64,000 nt of DNA from Diphasiastrum complanatum. Taxonomy: Eukaryota > Streptophyta > Lycopodiopsida > Lycopodiales > Lycopodiaceae. The notes beneath the pieces were generated by a model, which had not been told where the DNA came from, made no database searches, and saw only the letters and a program-made list of their open reading frames with translations. The stretch lies in the NCBI GenBank assembly GCA_029204225.1, contig CM055099.1:56767512-56831511 (forward strand), in the 5' to 3' direction. Shown piece after piece: positions 1-11,631 of the stretch (within the stretch, counting starts at the first letter, position 1; each line of letters begins with the position of its first letter). The position numbers were made by a program, and so were the translations under genes.

Positions 1-1037
1 CTCTTGAGATTTAGAATGAATTTGATTTGATTTGAAAACAAACTATACCACCAAATTTTCACAAAGCTTTAAAATTAGACAACTAGTGATTCACAAAGAT
101 CTCAACCATGCATGAATACTCAAATATGGACTCCTCCTCATTCTAGACAGCAAACGAGATCACAAATTGACCCTCATACTCTCACAAAGAAAGTTGAATA
201 GAACTAATTTGAGTTTCATACATACTATGTCAATCTTTGCTCATCAAATTAAATTCAATTACTCCTATTGGATTCCACCAATTACTCTACCTTTTAAGAC
301 TTGGAATGAAATTCAAAATCAAAAGTTGTGATTTTTCTCACTAAGATATTGTGCTTCAAAGAGCTAATGCCACTTAGAAAGATTTGATCACTAGGAAGAG
401 ACAAACTCTCCACCAATAACAACACAAAATGAGCTTCTAGATCTTGCCCTCTACAAAAGAAGGAACTCTTAGAAAATTGGATCTCTCTCTACACATTTGC
501 CATAGACACCTTAATGACTCCTTTCAAACCTTACAATCACTCAAACAAATTGAGTAGGGTTGAACAATGTGACTTGGATCTCAATCTCTTTTCTAGAACT
601 CTCAATTTAAGCCAATCTATGTCAAATTCTACAAAAGATTTGCATAGATTCAACATGCACTCAAAAAATCAGAGATAATAAATTAATGCACCTAATTCAA
701 GCTTCAAATTTAATTTCTTGGCTGATCTAATCCAAAAACTAATCAAGGGATTAGATTCTCTATAGAAAATGCTTGATTTTGCACCAAAAATCACTCAAAT
801 TGGGTATGTGAGTCAAATTCTACAAATTTTTGAAATTTCTCAGTAAAAATCGGAGCTGTACGACCTCACACGTGTGAAAAGTATTCCTACAGCCCACAAC
901 AAGATCTGGACCAAAAATTTTGAGAATAGCTATCAAATCCAACTCGCTACACAAAATTTGACTAGTTTCCAAAAAATTGCTAATTTTGGCTTTGATTTGA
1001 ATCAACCCTATCAATTTCAATAAAACCTCTTGTACTT
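1..1037 (-). mobile_element. Leader region of a minus-strand copia element (body outside window)
   Basis: This stretch lies immediately inside the primer-binding site at 1038-1050 and, read on the minus strand, is the untranslated leader between 5' LTR and gag. I see no gag motif before the window edge, so the coding part must lie to the left. The open frame at 820-1101 has no recognisable domain and I treat it as chance. A perfect CACACGTGTG palindrome sits at 867-876 next to GTACG, the same arrangement found in the LTRs. Confidence 0.6.
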
Positions 1038-1050
1038 GGCTTTGATACCA
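1038..1050 (-). promoter_or_regulatory. Primer-binding site of minus-strand copia
   Basis: On the minus strand this reads TGGTATCAAAGCC. It is one mismatch from the usual plant copia site TGGTATCAGAGCC, which pairs with the 3' end of initiator methionine tRNA, and it directly abuts the LTR end (...TTTTTGCACA). The same variant occurs in the TRIM at 13891. Confidence 0.75.
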
Positions 1051-1803
1051 TGTGCAAAAAGTATAAAAAGGACCAAGAGTGGATCCTAATCTGATCCTCA
1101 AGAGGGATTGGTTGTCAAATTACTTGATCTATCAATCTACTTTAGATTAAGATCAATCTAGATCAATTCTAGACACAAAATCCTAACAAGAACAATCATT
1201 AAATGAAGATAAGTGTACTTTATGGTTTCACACGTGTGAAACACTGTCTGGTACGGACTCCAACCTGAAAATCAAGTATACATTGATAGAACCTCAAAAC
1301 AATCAAAGCAAATGTAGACAAATGGAGAAAATCACTCAAAATTGCTTCCAAAACCAAGATTGGTGTCTCACAATGATTATGGCCAAATGTGGCTCTATAT
1401 ATACAATAAGTGGGAGCTCGTGGTACTGATCATCCCTCTGATCCCACATGTGTGAAGGTGCTTTGTCATATGATATGATGATTCATCATGCAAAACTGAC
1501 ACTTGGACAAAACCTTCTATTTTGAGCATTTTTGGTCCATTTTCCTTCTATATGGAGATCTACTTGGAAATCTTCTAGAAGTCAAAATTTGCCTCTTTCA
1601 GCTTATTTCACACATGTGAGCTGTCCTCTACACATGTGATATGACACCTAACCAAAGGATGTGGCTCATGCAATCAATAGATTGATGCCATGTGTCATAT
1701 GTCTAGAAAACTAGTTTTTGGCCTTTTTAGCCACTAGAACTTGAATAAAATCATATGTACAACCTATATGATTATGGTACATGACAAGTACACTATTTTC
1801 ACA
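1051..1803 (-). repeat. 5' LTR of minus-strand copia, 753 bp
   Basis: On the minus strand it begins TGTGAAAATAGTG (edge at 1803) and ends in CA at 1051, next to the primer site. A TATA-like TGTATATATAG lies near 1400 on the minus strand, about 350 bp from the LTR end, matching element A. It contains CACACGTGTG at 1229-1238, plus decayed forms CACATGTG near 1443, 1611 and 1632. The outer edge is inferred from the shared start motif of the other LTRs here. The second LTR is outside the window, so the boundary cannot be confirmed. Confidence 0.6.
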
Positions 1804-3147
1804 CGTGAGAAACATGTGTGTTTATCTATCTACAAGACTTCTGGCCTCTACCAAGCTTATTTTTGCATTTTGCACAAGTTACTCTTATGAGTCCTCAAAT
1901 TAAGATGTTGAAAGAAGTTAATGGAATTTCTTATGCCGTACATTGGCAAATCTTCAAAAATTTCAAATCTATGGGTACAGTTAAGTCTGGATCGTCCAAT
2001 GTAATGTTTGATGTGTTCATCATGTGCCAAAAATGTATTCTTGTAGGTCTGATCCAAGATCAAAACGTGGAGAGAAGGATGGATCTTTGAGAACTTGTGA
2101 AAGTCTAAAATCTCAATTTTCGTGTGTAGAATTGACATATGAACTCAATTAACTTCTAGTCACTCCCCTTTTTGAGAGCATAAGGGTCACATTGTAATCC
2201 CACATTAAGTGTGTAGAATAGAGAGGAGCAGATATTTGAGTGTACAAGCTTCGTTGAGACCTTGGTGAATCTTTAGGTGTTAATTTCATCCAACTTTTCA
2301 AGGTAATCAAGACTGGTAGAAAACCAGGACATAGACTAGTTAACTTTTTAAAGATCCAGTGTAGTATGCAGATCAGAATCACAATCACATTCACTATAGC
2401 TCAAGCACCTCAAAATCCCAAAGATGGCACACCAAAAGTTAATAAATTACAAATAAACATTGTACATATAGCAAAGGCCCCACACTGCATGGGCCAGACA
2501 CACCTAACTTAAATAGCACATGTCCAAGTAACAAGGCCCAGTTTAGATCGTAGTAGCTGACAAACTTAGGACATGCCCATGAGTATAGCACATGTTTACA
2601 AAAATCTATTGTATGGGCTAATTTCCTACATGTGGCTACTCAACTAATCCAAGTAGCCGACTAAGGGACAAGTGCCCGATTGATATGCTAATAGTGGGTC
2701 ACGTTCTAGTCACTACTGAAAACAGGAAACTGATTAACTATACAATAATTTGTTGCAGTTTAATGTTATTCCTACTCACTTGAATTCATCTTTTGAGTAC
2801 TCCTAAACTATATAATATCCACTCTTTGTAATAGTCTACAACTTTTAGTCGCATAGTCGAACAATCTATTTATACTTAGACTTTTGAAATAACAAGATCG
2901 ACTTGACCTACTCAACTTCGGCTCCATCAGACTGAGATGAGAAGACGAGAGACCGTGAGATCAAGAGATCAAGAAGCGTGAATCAGAGTTCCTACATGAA
3001 CTCCATCTATTTGATTTCTTAGAATTAGAGATCACATGGGAGAGTGAGCGCTCTTCAAGAAGTAGAAATATGACTTAAATTGTAACCAGCATAGTAAGAT
3101 CACATCACATAGTGCATTAGTAATGTGAACTATTCTCGAGCACAAGA
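1804..3147. other. No gene recognised; flank and probable LTR/leader of copia H
   Basis: Several short open frames (for example 2149-2394 on the minus strand) show no domain. The part from about 2700 to 3147 probably belongs to the LTR and leader of copia H, since gag-like coding starts at 3148. I could not find a clean TG...CA edge or primer site, so no boundary is claimed. Confidence 0.4.
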
Positions 3148-5935
3148 TTGTGCAATTCAATAGCCAAACTGGTTGAACTTGAAATGTTGACCTCTTGGGA
3201 AGAAAAAGATGGCAAAGCATTAAACATTGTATCTCTGAATCTAAAATATTCACAAATAGCTCATGTAGCAAATTATTCCAGTTCCAAAGAAGCATGGGAC
3301 ATTCTTACTAGTTTGTACGAAACGATAGATTTATCGACTCGTCTCTTCCTAAGAAAGAAGTTCTTGTCGTTCAAGATGAGTGTAGGAACCTCATTCATTA
3401 ATCATCAGAACGAACTCAAATAGCTGCTTAACCAACTTGTTGTAGAAGGTCACTAGTGTTGGACGAAGACACTAACATGACATTGTCTCTTATGTCCAGT
3501 ATTTTTCTCTCTTATAACAATTTAGTATTGCTTTTGAGCAATGCTCCTAACTTGTCTCTACAAAAGTTGATAGCAAGTTTATTTCAAGAAAAAGTAAGAA
3601 GGAAAAGCTTATCAACATCGAATATGAAGATAGTTGTCCTCTATCCAAATAAGCGACAGTCCTGAAAGAAGAAAACTTCAAAGGATAAGAAGACAAAAGC
3701 TGAGCAGACTGAGTCAAACCAGCAACAACAACAACATGATCGACAATATCAAAAGCCAAAAACCAAGCTCTTTTTCAAGCATTCCAAGAGAACCAACCCC
3801 GACATCAAGGACTGTCGAGTTCTCAAGCACAACAAAGTAAAGAAGAAGATGCAGCAACATGAGGGGGGATCTGATTCTACCAGAACATGTTGATGGTAGA
3901 AGATCAACAAAGTAGACATACCCTGCTATGGTATCTCGATTCTGATGTTTCTCAGCACATGACTCCATGTAAATTCCTATTCGAAGTACTCACATTAGCA
4001 TATTCAAAGTACATCTACTTCGGTGACTTAAGTACACAATGTCAGTTGAAGGACAAGGATCTATATGTCTTCATCTTTCAAATAGTAACGTGACATTGCT
4101 TAATAGTTTACTTTACCTACCCCAAAGTGACAAAGAATTTATTTTCTATTAGCAAGATCATAGATTAGGGCTATAGAACTTTGTTCAATTCAAAACAAAA
4201 TAGTACTATTTTTCATAAAGATTGTAATGAAATCCTCTCTACAAATAGAAAGGTAACTTGTATATCTTGAGTCATGATTATGCACTTTCTACCAATGTAA
4301 GTACTTCTAATGCTCAGTTATGACATCAAAGACTAGGACATTTAAATATGAGAACAATCTTGTACATTCATAGCATGGTTAAGGACTTAAGCATTAATGT
4401 TGCCTCCATTGACATTCGACATGTTTGTGAGATGTGCTTACTAGGAAAACAACCTAGATCAAGATTCTCAAAGGGACAAGTCACTAGAGCTAAGTCCATT
4501 TTACTATTGATACATAGTGATCTGTGTGGCCCTGTGAGTACTCCATCTCTGGGTTCAACATTATATTTTCACACTTTTATCGATGACTACTCGAGATTCA
4601 CCAACACTATATACATCAAGAACAAGTTTGAGGCATTCAATTGGTTTAAAGAATTCAAGCAGTTTGCTAGTCGAAAGCTCAAGACCCTACACATAGATAG
4701 TGGGGGAGAATATATGTTAGAAAAAATGTCTAACTATCAATTGTCATGTGGCATTCATCATCAGTTCACAACCAGCTATACGCCATAGCAGAATGGAGTC
4801 GTCGAAAGGAAGAACCAGACTTTACTCAATGCAGCGCGATTAACGTTATCAAATACTCAGCTACCCAGGAAATTTTGGGCTATAACAATTTCAACAACTT
4901 GCTATCTACAAAACTATTCAAGCACAAAGGCAATCAACTTAAGGAATACTTTTGAAGCCTACTATGGCTACAAGCCGAGTCTAAAGCACCTGTGTTTGGT
5001 TGTCTTTGCTATGTATAGATTTCTTCTAACTTGAGAAATAAGCTCGATCCTACCAGTTGCAGAAATATTTGTATCGGGACTCGACCTCACATGACAAAGC
5101 CTATCAAATATTGATGTTGAATCAAGTTGAATCTCAGTCAGTCAAGATGTCATCTTCCTTGAAGACAAATTTTATGATTTCAAACAGAAGTAGTCAATAC
5201 ATGAGTTCATTTCAACACTCCAATCATCATTGATAGGCCTCGTCCTATGATTGTTTCGACATCAATCCAAGATACCCATGTCATGCAATAGGAGGATCCA
5301 TTGACTCAACAACCGACAATTGTTCAAAAGTCTACTCAACACCGACATGAGCCTAATCATTATATCCCTCAAGCAGTTATCAATCATTGATGAACTTGTC
5401 TCAATATCAAAAGCATTGTCAAGTTCAAATGTAGACAACTAGCGCATAGCCATGAATGCTAAGTACAATTCCCTGTTGAAGGACAAGACTTGGTGTCTTG
5501 TCAAAACCTCCTCCAAATGTGAAGATTATCGACACTAAGTGGATTTTCAAGTTGAAGCGCAACCTAAATAGTTTGAAAGCCAAATGAAATCAAAGGATAT
5601 GAACATGTTTACAAGATTGACTACATTGAGATCTTCAGTCCAATGGTAAAGCATTAGTCGATTCCAACATTACTCGCTATTGCAACTACCGAAGATCTAG
5701 AAGTTTACCTGATGGATGTTGAGACAGTGTTTCTAAACACATATATACAAGAAGACATTTATATTTATCAATCTGAAGATTACATCCTTCAAGTCCAAGA
5801 GCATAATGTATGCAAATTGTAGAAAGCTCTCTACGGGCTGAAGCAAGCCCCTAGGGCCTGGTTCGATAGAATCAATCAATTCTTGTTACAACACGAATTT
5901 GTTGAGTTGAACTTGTGGATCAAAATCATATTTTA
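3148..5935 (+). pseudogene. Decayed copia gag-pol (element H), truncated in RT
   Basis: The order gag, protease, integrase, RT is readable across several frames. Gag (3148-3665) has the WDIL-LY helix typical of plant copia gag. A basic nucleocapsid tail near 3750-3850 keeps only His and the last Cys of the zinc knuckle. Protease at about 3938-3970 reads LDSDVSQHMT, with DSG changed to DSD. Integrase (4348-4960) keeps the HHCC tail, HSDLCGP, HIDSGGEY and NGVVERKN, with an in-frame TAG just before QNG at about 4786. RT (5440-5935) shows MDVET-FLN and ALYGLKQAPRAW, then stops before the YVDD box. There are many stops and frameshifts; no RNase H is present. It belongs to the same lineage as copia E and G (HSD-CG type), not the A/B/C group. 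Confidence 0.85.
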
Positions 5936-6074
5936 GGTCTATTGAAGATCAGAGGCTGAGAAGAAGCCATTTTGGATCATATCATAACACCTAATCATTT
6001 GTTGATTGTGAGGCTTGTGCATATTTAATACTAACAATATTCTGTTCAATGTATTGTTGACAATCTCCACTTTT

Positions 6075-6143
6075 GTGGATGAATACTCTCCTTTGTGGAT
6101 GAACACTCTCCTTAAGTGGATGAACCTTCTCCTTAAATGGATC
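6075..6143. repeat. Minisatellite, about 20-22 bp unit, 3.5 copies
   Basis: Successive units begin GTGGATGAA and end CTCTCCTT or TTCTCCTT, growing from 20 to 22 bp by added A/T at the junction. The repeat lies just after the truncated end of copia H and leaves a Trp-Met-Asn repeat in the forward translation, which I regard as chance. Confidence 0.8.
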
Positions 6144-6832
6144 CCCTTTTGGGTGAACAGATTGTCAGCGATCTTTTGCATAAACTTTGGTGTAGTTTGT
6201 TGAGCATGTAAGTTACTCTCCTTATGTAATTTTATTGGAGCATTTGCTAGAAGGCTTTAACCATTATGCAAATGTGTTTTTAAGTTGTTAATAGGTTGAG
6301 GAACATTCTCATGTGAAGTGATCTTAGATCTACATCTAAACACCAAGATTTGACAAGCTAGTGAAGCTAGTCTTGTGATTCACTAAGTGTGCTCTTTCAT
6401 TCACCTCTAAAGCTTGTATCTATCATTTGATGGAGTTTATAAACTTTTAGAAGTGTGATTTACATGTGGTTTTACAGGTTGAATCAATATCTCAGTGTGT
6501 TGATCAAGTTTGTTCAATTCTAAGTATTCTTGGTAGCCTAGTCTTGTGTATTTCTAAGAATGCAAGTACTCTTTACACAGTAACTTGATTTGGTCACTTG
6601 TTGGAAAGTTTGAGAGCTTAAGCAAGAATGTGTTCAGGTTGGTTTGAGTTTGTAATCCATTGTTAGTGTGTGCAAAGTGTTGCATGTGTTTCAATCTTCT
6701 TTTCTATGCTTGGAAACCAGCCAGGTTCAAGATAGAAGTGTTTTAGGGTTTTCTTATCCATCATTTGTTGAGAGGAAAGTGAGTGCTAGGTGCTTTAGGA
6801 CAGAGCCTAAAAGTTGAAGAAACATTATATTC
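6144..6832 (+). mobile_element. Probable LTR end and leader of copia D
   Basis: No gene is seen. The stretch precedes the gag start of D at 6833. Sequence near 6660-6700 (gtgtttcaatctt) resembles the leader of element B. Near 6800, CAGAGCCTAAAAG resembles the part of a primer site and its downstream bases in element A, but the TGGTAT half is not recognisable. LTR edges cannot be set. Confidence 0.4.
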
Positions 6833-8452
6833 ATGGCTTCCAATGGTGGGATCATATTAGAAACTAATGATAGGTTGAGTTCATCAAACTACTCTACTTG
6901 GAAAGTGAGGATGGAATCCTTACTTGAGTTGAATGAACTCATGGACATAGTTGCAGGAACTGAAGAGAGACCACTCACAGTTCAAGAGGAGCAACAAAGG
7001 TTTGATAAGAAGGCCAAAAGAGCTCTTCATATCATTAAAATGAATGTTACCAATGAACTTCTCAAGGAAGTTGGTAAGTGTCAAAGTGCAAGTGAGGCAT
7101 GGAATGCCTTGAAGAAGCTCTTTGAATCAAAGTCCACATCTAGGGTATTGACCCTAAGGAGGCAAATATTTTCTAGTAGGCAAAGAGAGGGTGAAAGTGC
7201 ACATGCATTTGTCTTGAGGGTTAAGTCCTTAAGTGATGATCTAGCATGCATTGATGAAAGCATAAAAGATGGTGAAATAGTCCAGGTTATGTTGAATGGT
7301 TTGCTAGATGAACATGCTAACCTTGTGCAAAGTTTTTCCACTCAAAGAGTCTTGCCAATTGTGGTTGACTTGCAATCTTATTGTTTGAAGAACATAGGTT
7401 GCAATCAAAGCTTGATGGTGCATCCTTGCAAGGTGGAGGTGAAGAGGCTTTCTTCACAAAAGGCAAAGGCAAAGGCAAATGTAAAGGCAAAGGGAAGTGG
7501 TTCAAAGGTGGTAACTCGGATCATGATGATCACTCTTCCTCCTCCTCTTCTACTTCTTTTAGAAAGAAAGATAAGTCAAAGTTCAAGTGCTTATATTGTG
7601 GGATAAAAGGTAATTTTGCAAATGAATGTCACAAGAGGCAAAGTAATGAATCAAAACAACTTTTGTACTTCTAATGAGGATCTAGATTCTTGTGATTCTC
7701 TCATGATGTGTTCTTCAAGTCTAATGTCAAGTGGAAGTGACAAGGATTCATGGTGGATAGATAGTGGATCTAGTTCACACATGACTAGTCACAAGGAGTT
7801 CTTTACTTCTTTGATCTCTTATGTTGGAACCAAGAAAGTGGTTCACATGCCAAATGCTGGTGAGTGTATGATCAAAGGTATTGGCTCAATTCCTATTTGC
7901 CTTTCTACTAGTAGGAATGCAAGGCTTGATGGTGTTCTTTACATTCCTTCACTTTCAAGGATTTGCTAAGTGTTGGTCAAATGTTAAAGAAAGGGTACAA
8001 GACAAAGTTTGTTGGGGATGTTTGCTTCATTACTAAGGGAGATGTCTTGATTGCTAGGGGAAATAGACAAGGTAGACTTTACAAGCTTGATGCATTTGTT
8101 ATGTCTAACAAGAGGAATGAAATGGATGTTGGTGGTTCTCTCAACTTTCAAAAGTCAATTCCTAGCATCAATAAGATTGGTAGATCTTATGCAAAGTCTA
8201 AAGGGCTTCCTTATGCTAGATCTAGGTTGATATTTAATGAGCTTCTTGGAGATAGTTATTGTTGTGCTAACTTGGCAACTTATGGTGAATCTATGATCAA
8301 TGTTTTGGATCCATTGGATCTTGAAGATGGACTAGTGCTACCTACTAGTCAAATGGAGTCATGTAGTGCTAAGTTAGTATCATGTTTGAACTCTTCTACT
8401 CATAGATTGCCAAGTCTTGGTGGCTCTTCAATGGAACTACATGGCAAGTGAA
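6833..8452 (+). pseudogene. Copia D gag-protease pseudogene lacking integrase core and RT
   Basis: Starts MASNGGIILETNDRLSSSNY, collinear with gag of element B. Gag runs 6833-7380; after a frameshift the Lys/Gly-rich tail and a CCHC knuckle (CLYCGIKGNFANEC) follow at about 7588-7630. After a second shift the protease motif WWIDSGSSSHMT appears at 7752-7787, and after a third the pre-integrase part (LSVGQML, GRLYKLDAFV) at 7963-8110. Coding then passes through a scrap resembling the SKSHRLPYTRS segment of integrase straight into a non-copia stretch (from about 8239) shared with element B, ending in LEDGLV and MESC motifs. Integrase core, RT and RNase H are absent. It is a non-autonomous derivative, now decayed by three frameshifts. 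Confidence 0.8.
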
Positions 8453-8854
8453 AAAATTAAAAAGGTAAGAAGAGAGCTAACTTCATCAATGGAGGTGATG
8501 AAAACTCTTCTTTGGAAATGGTTGTTGCTAATGACTTATTTACTCATTTGGAGAAAGATGGTCCTTTGAGCATGTTTGAAGAAAAACGTTCTTTTGCATC
8601 TTTATGTGATGAGTCCAAGAAAGTCATTTTTGCAACAAGTGGTGTCACATGTATTCATAAAGAACGTAGATCAAAAGGTTCTATCATGAGACTTGGTGAG
8701 GAAGATCTCAAGTCAAAAGGGAGAGATGAATGTGAAGTGTTCAAAGTAGGATGTACCTTGAATGATGCTTTTGTGAATGATAGTGAGGGTCCATTATCAT
8801 TACCTATATCATTGATTAGAGGTCCCTTGATGATGATCAAAGACACAAAGAGTC
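8453..8854 (+). mobile_element. Tail of copia D, unrecognised open stretch
   Basis: An open frame starts at 8512 and stays in one frame through this segment without a recognisable domain. The residues are hydrophilic, with MFEEKRSFASLCDESKK-like content. It lies between the D/B-shared module and a fragment of a different copia RT. It may be the rest of the replacement module, but no equivalent was recognised in B. Confidence 0.35.
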
Positions 8855-9115
8855 AGATTTTTGAAAGCTACAAAATCACAAAAATTGGAGAAGCAACGAA
8901 ATGCCTAGGGCTGAAAGATCAGAAGAGATCGAACAAAGGGCAAAATGCACTTGAGTCAGTCAGAATATGCCAGGAAAGTGCTAAGGCAGTACCACATGAT
9001 GGACTGCAAGGAAAAGACTACACCAATGATAGTTGGAGCCAAGCTCACGAAGCAAGATTGCCCAAAAATAGAAGAGGAAGAACAGAAGATGGCAAGGATA
9101 CTTTTGTGCTGCCAG
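8855..9115 (+). pseudogene. Copia RT thumb fragment
   Basis: Translation in the frame of 8945 gives HLSQSEYARKVLRQYHMMDCK, then TTPM, KLTKQDCP and an EEEE-KM-R segment. These match the region after the YVDD box of copia RT (SQS-YA--L--F-M-DCK---TPM---LSK). Only this piece, about 85 codons, remains. Flanks on both sides are not RT, so it is a small insertion or recombination scrap of another copia family. Confidence 0.75.
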
Positions 9116-10065
9116 CTGGCAACTTTACGGGCTTGGAGTCGTAGACTTCACGCCCAACTGAAACGAGTGGCAACGATGAAGACTAACTAACTAGTTGATT
9201 AGCATTAATTAGTCTTGTGATTCTACGTTTAGTTATCTTGTAAACTCCACACTATGGAGGTATAAACGGTCCTCTCTGGATCATAAACTAACGTGAAGAA
9301 GAAATATGAATAGAGAGATCTGTAAGAGACAGAGAGATAGACGTAGCGAGTAGAGCATGAAGAAAAATACTAGAAACAATAGAGCTGTGCATGAAAGTCT
9401 ACCAACGAGTAGAACACAATCAGAGAGTAGAGTGTCATTCCGCCAACGAGCGAGACACTGATGATCTTGCTCTAAAAACTAAACTGATAATATAATTGCT
9501 CTAATTTCGTGTATTTTCTAGTCTTGTGCTGTTTGTCTTGATTGCTAGAATAAAATGTGTTCTGTGATGTGTAGTCGAGTGTCTAGGATCCTGCAAAAGC
9601 TTCCCCGCAAAAGAAAATATGAAGAAACAAAATAGTTCACGAATAAGAAGACGAAGACAAAATTAAAGAAAGCTTTGCTTCCACGACATTCAGGTCGCAA
9701 AGCTTTGGTCTTCATGTCTAGGTAGCTCCCTTGCATTTTTGCAGACTTGAGCTCTAAAGCTAGCAAAGGTTTGTGGCTTGAAACAAATTGTTTCTTCACA
9801 CCAAATCTGACAGAATTGAATGATTTTTGTTGTGTTCTCTAATTTCTCAGATCCAAATGGATCTTAAGAATTGTGATCTGTATGGCTTCCCCTACTCAAT
9901 AATCAAATTAGATTTCAAACAAGCAAAACCACTCAAATCAAGCAAAATAGCATCCAATCTAACCCTAAGATGCAATTTTAACCCTACTAATGCCAAAACA
10001 AGATGACTAAATGCAAGCTAACATCCATCCAAACATGCTACAAACTGAAAAATTGGTGTAGCTTT
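9116..10065. other. No gene; LTR-like remnant and gypsy leader
   Basis: From 9116 to about 9540 the sequence follows the RT fragment and looks like LTR material, with TATAAAC near 9263 and purine-rich runs; no edges were found. From about 9600 to 10065, read on the minus strand, it lies downstream of a gypsy primer site and is probably that element's leader. A minus-strand open frame at 9545-9799 has no domain. Confidence 0.35.
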
Positions 10066-10080
10066 CCAGCAACGATGCCA
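10066..10080 (-). promoter_or_regulatory. Gypsy-type primer-binding site
   Basis: On the minus strand this reads TGGCATCGTTGCTGG. It resembles the TGGCGCCGTTG-C/T-CGG sites of plant Ty3/gypsy elements, which pair with an aspartate tRNA, with a few changes. A GTTT spacer separates it from an LTR end CCCCCTACA at 10085. Confidence 0.65.
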
Positions 10081-10269
10081 AAACTGTAGGGGGCTATTTC
10101 CTATCCTAGCCTCAACCTTAGATCCAAGCACACAAGCATTAATGAGACAAGGTTAGTTGTCACATGGAGGTTCGTTCCCATGAGAGCGATAGTGTATTCC
10201 AATATCCAGCATGTGCACATTAACAATAAGATCCATAAACACTAAGCATTAACACTACAACCATTAACC

Positions 10270-10285
10270 CTAATCCGCAATGATA
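10270..10285. repeat. Target-site duplication, left copy (16 bp)
   Basis: CTAATCCGCAATGATA occurs here and again, exactly, at 10372-10387, bracketing the tRNA-like body at 10286-10371. Confidence 0.85.
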
Positions 10286-10371
10286 CTTCTTGGTTTCCAA
10301 GGGGAGGCTCGAACTTGAGACCAAAGAGACTTTGGATGCCAAGATAACCAATTGAGCCAACACCCTTGAGT
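10286..10371 (-). mobile_element. tRNA-derived retroposon (SINE-like), 86 bp
   Basis: On the minus strand an A box TGGCTCAATTGG (10348-10359) and a B box AGTTCGAGCC (10306-10315) lie 44 nt apart, the spacing of a tRNA gene. The A box starts 12 nt from the 5' end. Outer segments CAAGGG and CCCTTG can pair as a partial acceptor stem. Perfect 16-bp direct repeats flank it, the mark of target-primed retroposition. There is no poly-A tail; the 3' end is GGAAACCAAGAAG. The body is little more than a tRNA plus a short tail, so it is either a minimal SINE or a retroposed tRNA pseudogene. It sits inside a gypsy LTR. The T-stem pairs poorly, so I do not call a functional tRNA. Confidence 0.75.
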
Positions 10372-10387
10372 CTAATCCGCAATGATA
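10372..10387. repeat. Target-site duplication, right copy (16 bp)
   Basis: Exact second copy of the 16-bp repeat at 10270-10285. Confidence 0.85.
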
Positions 10388-10672
10388 GAAACTTGTCCCT
10401 CTCTCTCCTCTTTTCTCTCACAAAAAACATAAGAACATTCAATCCCAATAAATATCAAATCCAACAATTAGAAAATTCAAAAAAAGCATGAGAGATGGAG
10501 GAAGAGAGATTGAGAGCAAGGACATTCCTGATCCATTCTATAAGAGGGCCAACCTGCTTGTATTGAAATGAAGAGAGAACATGTATTTGAAACTACCACT
10601 TATATAGTGGATTGGAGAGTCTTGGTCTCAATTCCTATTGGCCAATTCTTGCCTCCCTAACTATTCAAATTC

Positions 10673-10697
10673 AAAAAAAAAAAAAAAAAAAAAAAAG
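10673..10697. repeat. Homopolymer A run, 25 bases
   Basis: An uninterrupted A run within the gypsy LTR. I found no flanking target duplication or AATAAA that would make it a retroposed tail. Confidence 0.9.
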
Positions 10698-10905
10698 TAG
10701 GAAACCATTCATTGAATGGAGGAACCCAATTTGAAAACAAATCTTGGTGGGAACCCCTATTTTATTCACTAACTTGGGTTCAGGAAGTCTAAATTCCAGG
10801 TTAGTAAGATTTGATCAACAATGCAATGCATAATCATGCTTGAACTTGATCAAACATCCAAATATCACCATAAATGATAATCTTACTATAAATAGTGGCC
10901 AGCCA

Positions 10906-10917
10906 GCTTTTATACCA
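10906..10917 (-). promoter_or_regulatory. Copia primer-binding site (minus strand)
   Basis: The minus strand reads TGGTATAAAAGC, directly abutting an LTR end (...TTTTTTTACA at 10918). It is two substitutions from TGGTATCAGAGC. Confidence 0.6.
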
Positions 10918-11578
10918 TGTAAAAAAAGTGGATCTTGAATGGATCTAAGATCTCAAATGTTCTGGCTAAGATCTTTGCACAACAAGCTACAAAAACTAGA
11001 AATGGCAAAGCATCCTAATGCTACCTTTGATACACATGAATTTGACAAATCATTCAAGAGACAAAAGAAACTAATGAAAGATATTGATCATCAGGTGGCC
11101 AAAAATAATAGCAAACAGGCCGTGGAATAGTAGCCTACCACTTTTGGATAGCACCTAAGATCATACACAAGAGCTTGAAGACAATACACAAAGCAATGCT
11201 CACAATGGAGGAAGAAACTGTGACAATGATCTATTGATCTCTCTTAACAATACAATAAGTTTCTCCAACCTATTCTCCACAGATTTCACCCTAATATAGG
11301 TGAGAGAGATGACTCTTTCTCCTCTCTTTAGAACTTAGGACCCAATTTTAGGACAACAATAGCCTAAAATAGCCAATTTTGGCCTATATGTCCAAATAAC
11401 ATGATTTTGGTGTCATTTTGAAGATCTTGAAGTTTGAGAATTTTTCAATATGAATTATATACTAAAATAGAAATCTCTAGGCCTCTTTTACATGTGTGAA
11501 AGGTTAGATCCAGAAACTATGTACAAAAATTGCCAATTTAGGCCTCAAACTAGCTAGAAAATGTTGACAATTTTCACA
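10918..11578 (-). repeat. 5' LTR of a truncated minus-strand copia, 661 bp
   Basis: On the minus strand it starts TGTGAAAATTGTCAAC (edge 11578) and ends TTTACA next to the primer site. The start matches the LTR starts of F and C. A decayed palindrome, ACATGTGTGAAAGG, lies near 11490. The element's body, expected to the left, is missing: the gypsy LTR begins there instead. The short forward open frame at 10939-11130 lies inside the LTR and is not a gene. Confidence 0.6.
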
Positions 11579-11631
11579 ATACAAAAGTTGTGTTATGTAT
11601 TAAGTACTCGAATAATGATGTGACACTACGG

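Larger units (their letters stand above)
10085..10840 (-). repeat. Gypsy LTR (minus strand), right edge uncertain
   Basis: The left edge (TGTAGGGGG on plus, ...CCCCCTACA on minus) abuts the primer site. It contains the tRNA-derived retroposon at 10286-10371 and a 25-base A run at 10673-10697. The right limit is set only by the start of another element's leader near 10850. No second LTR copy is in the window. Confidence 0.45.

Noticed and set aside
10286-10371. Functional tRNA gene on the minus strand
   Set aside because: Poor T-stem pairing and flanking 16-bp direct repeats point to a retroposed copy.
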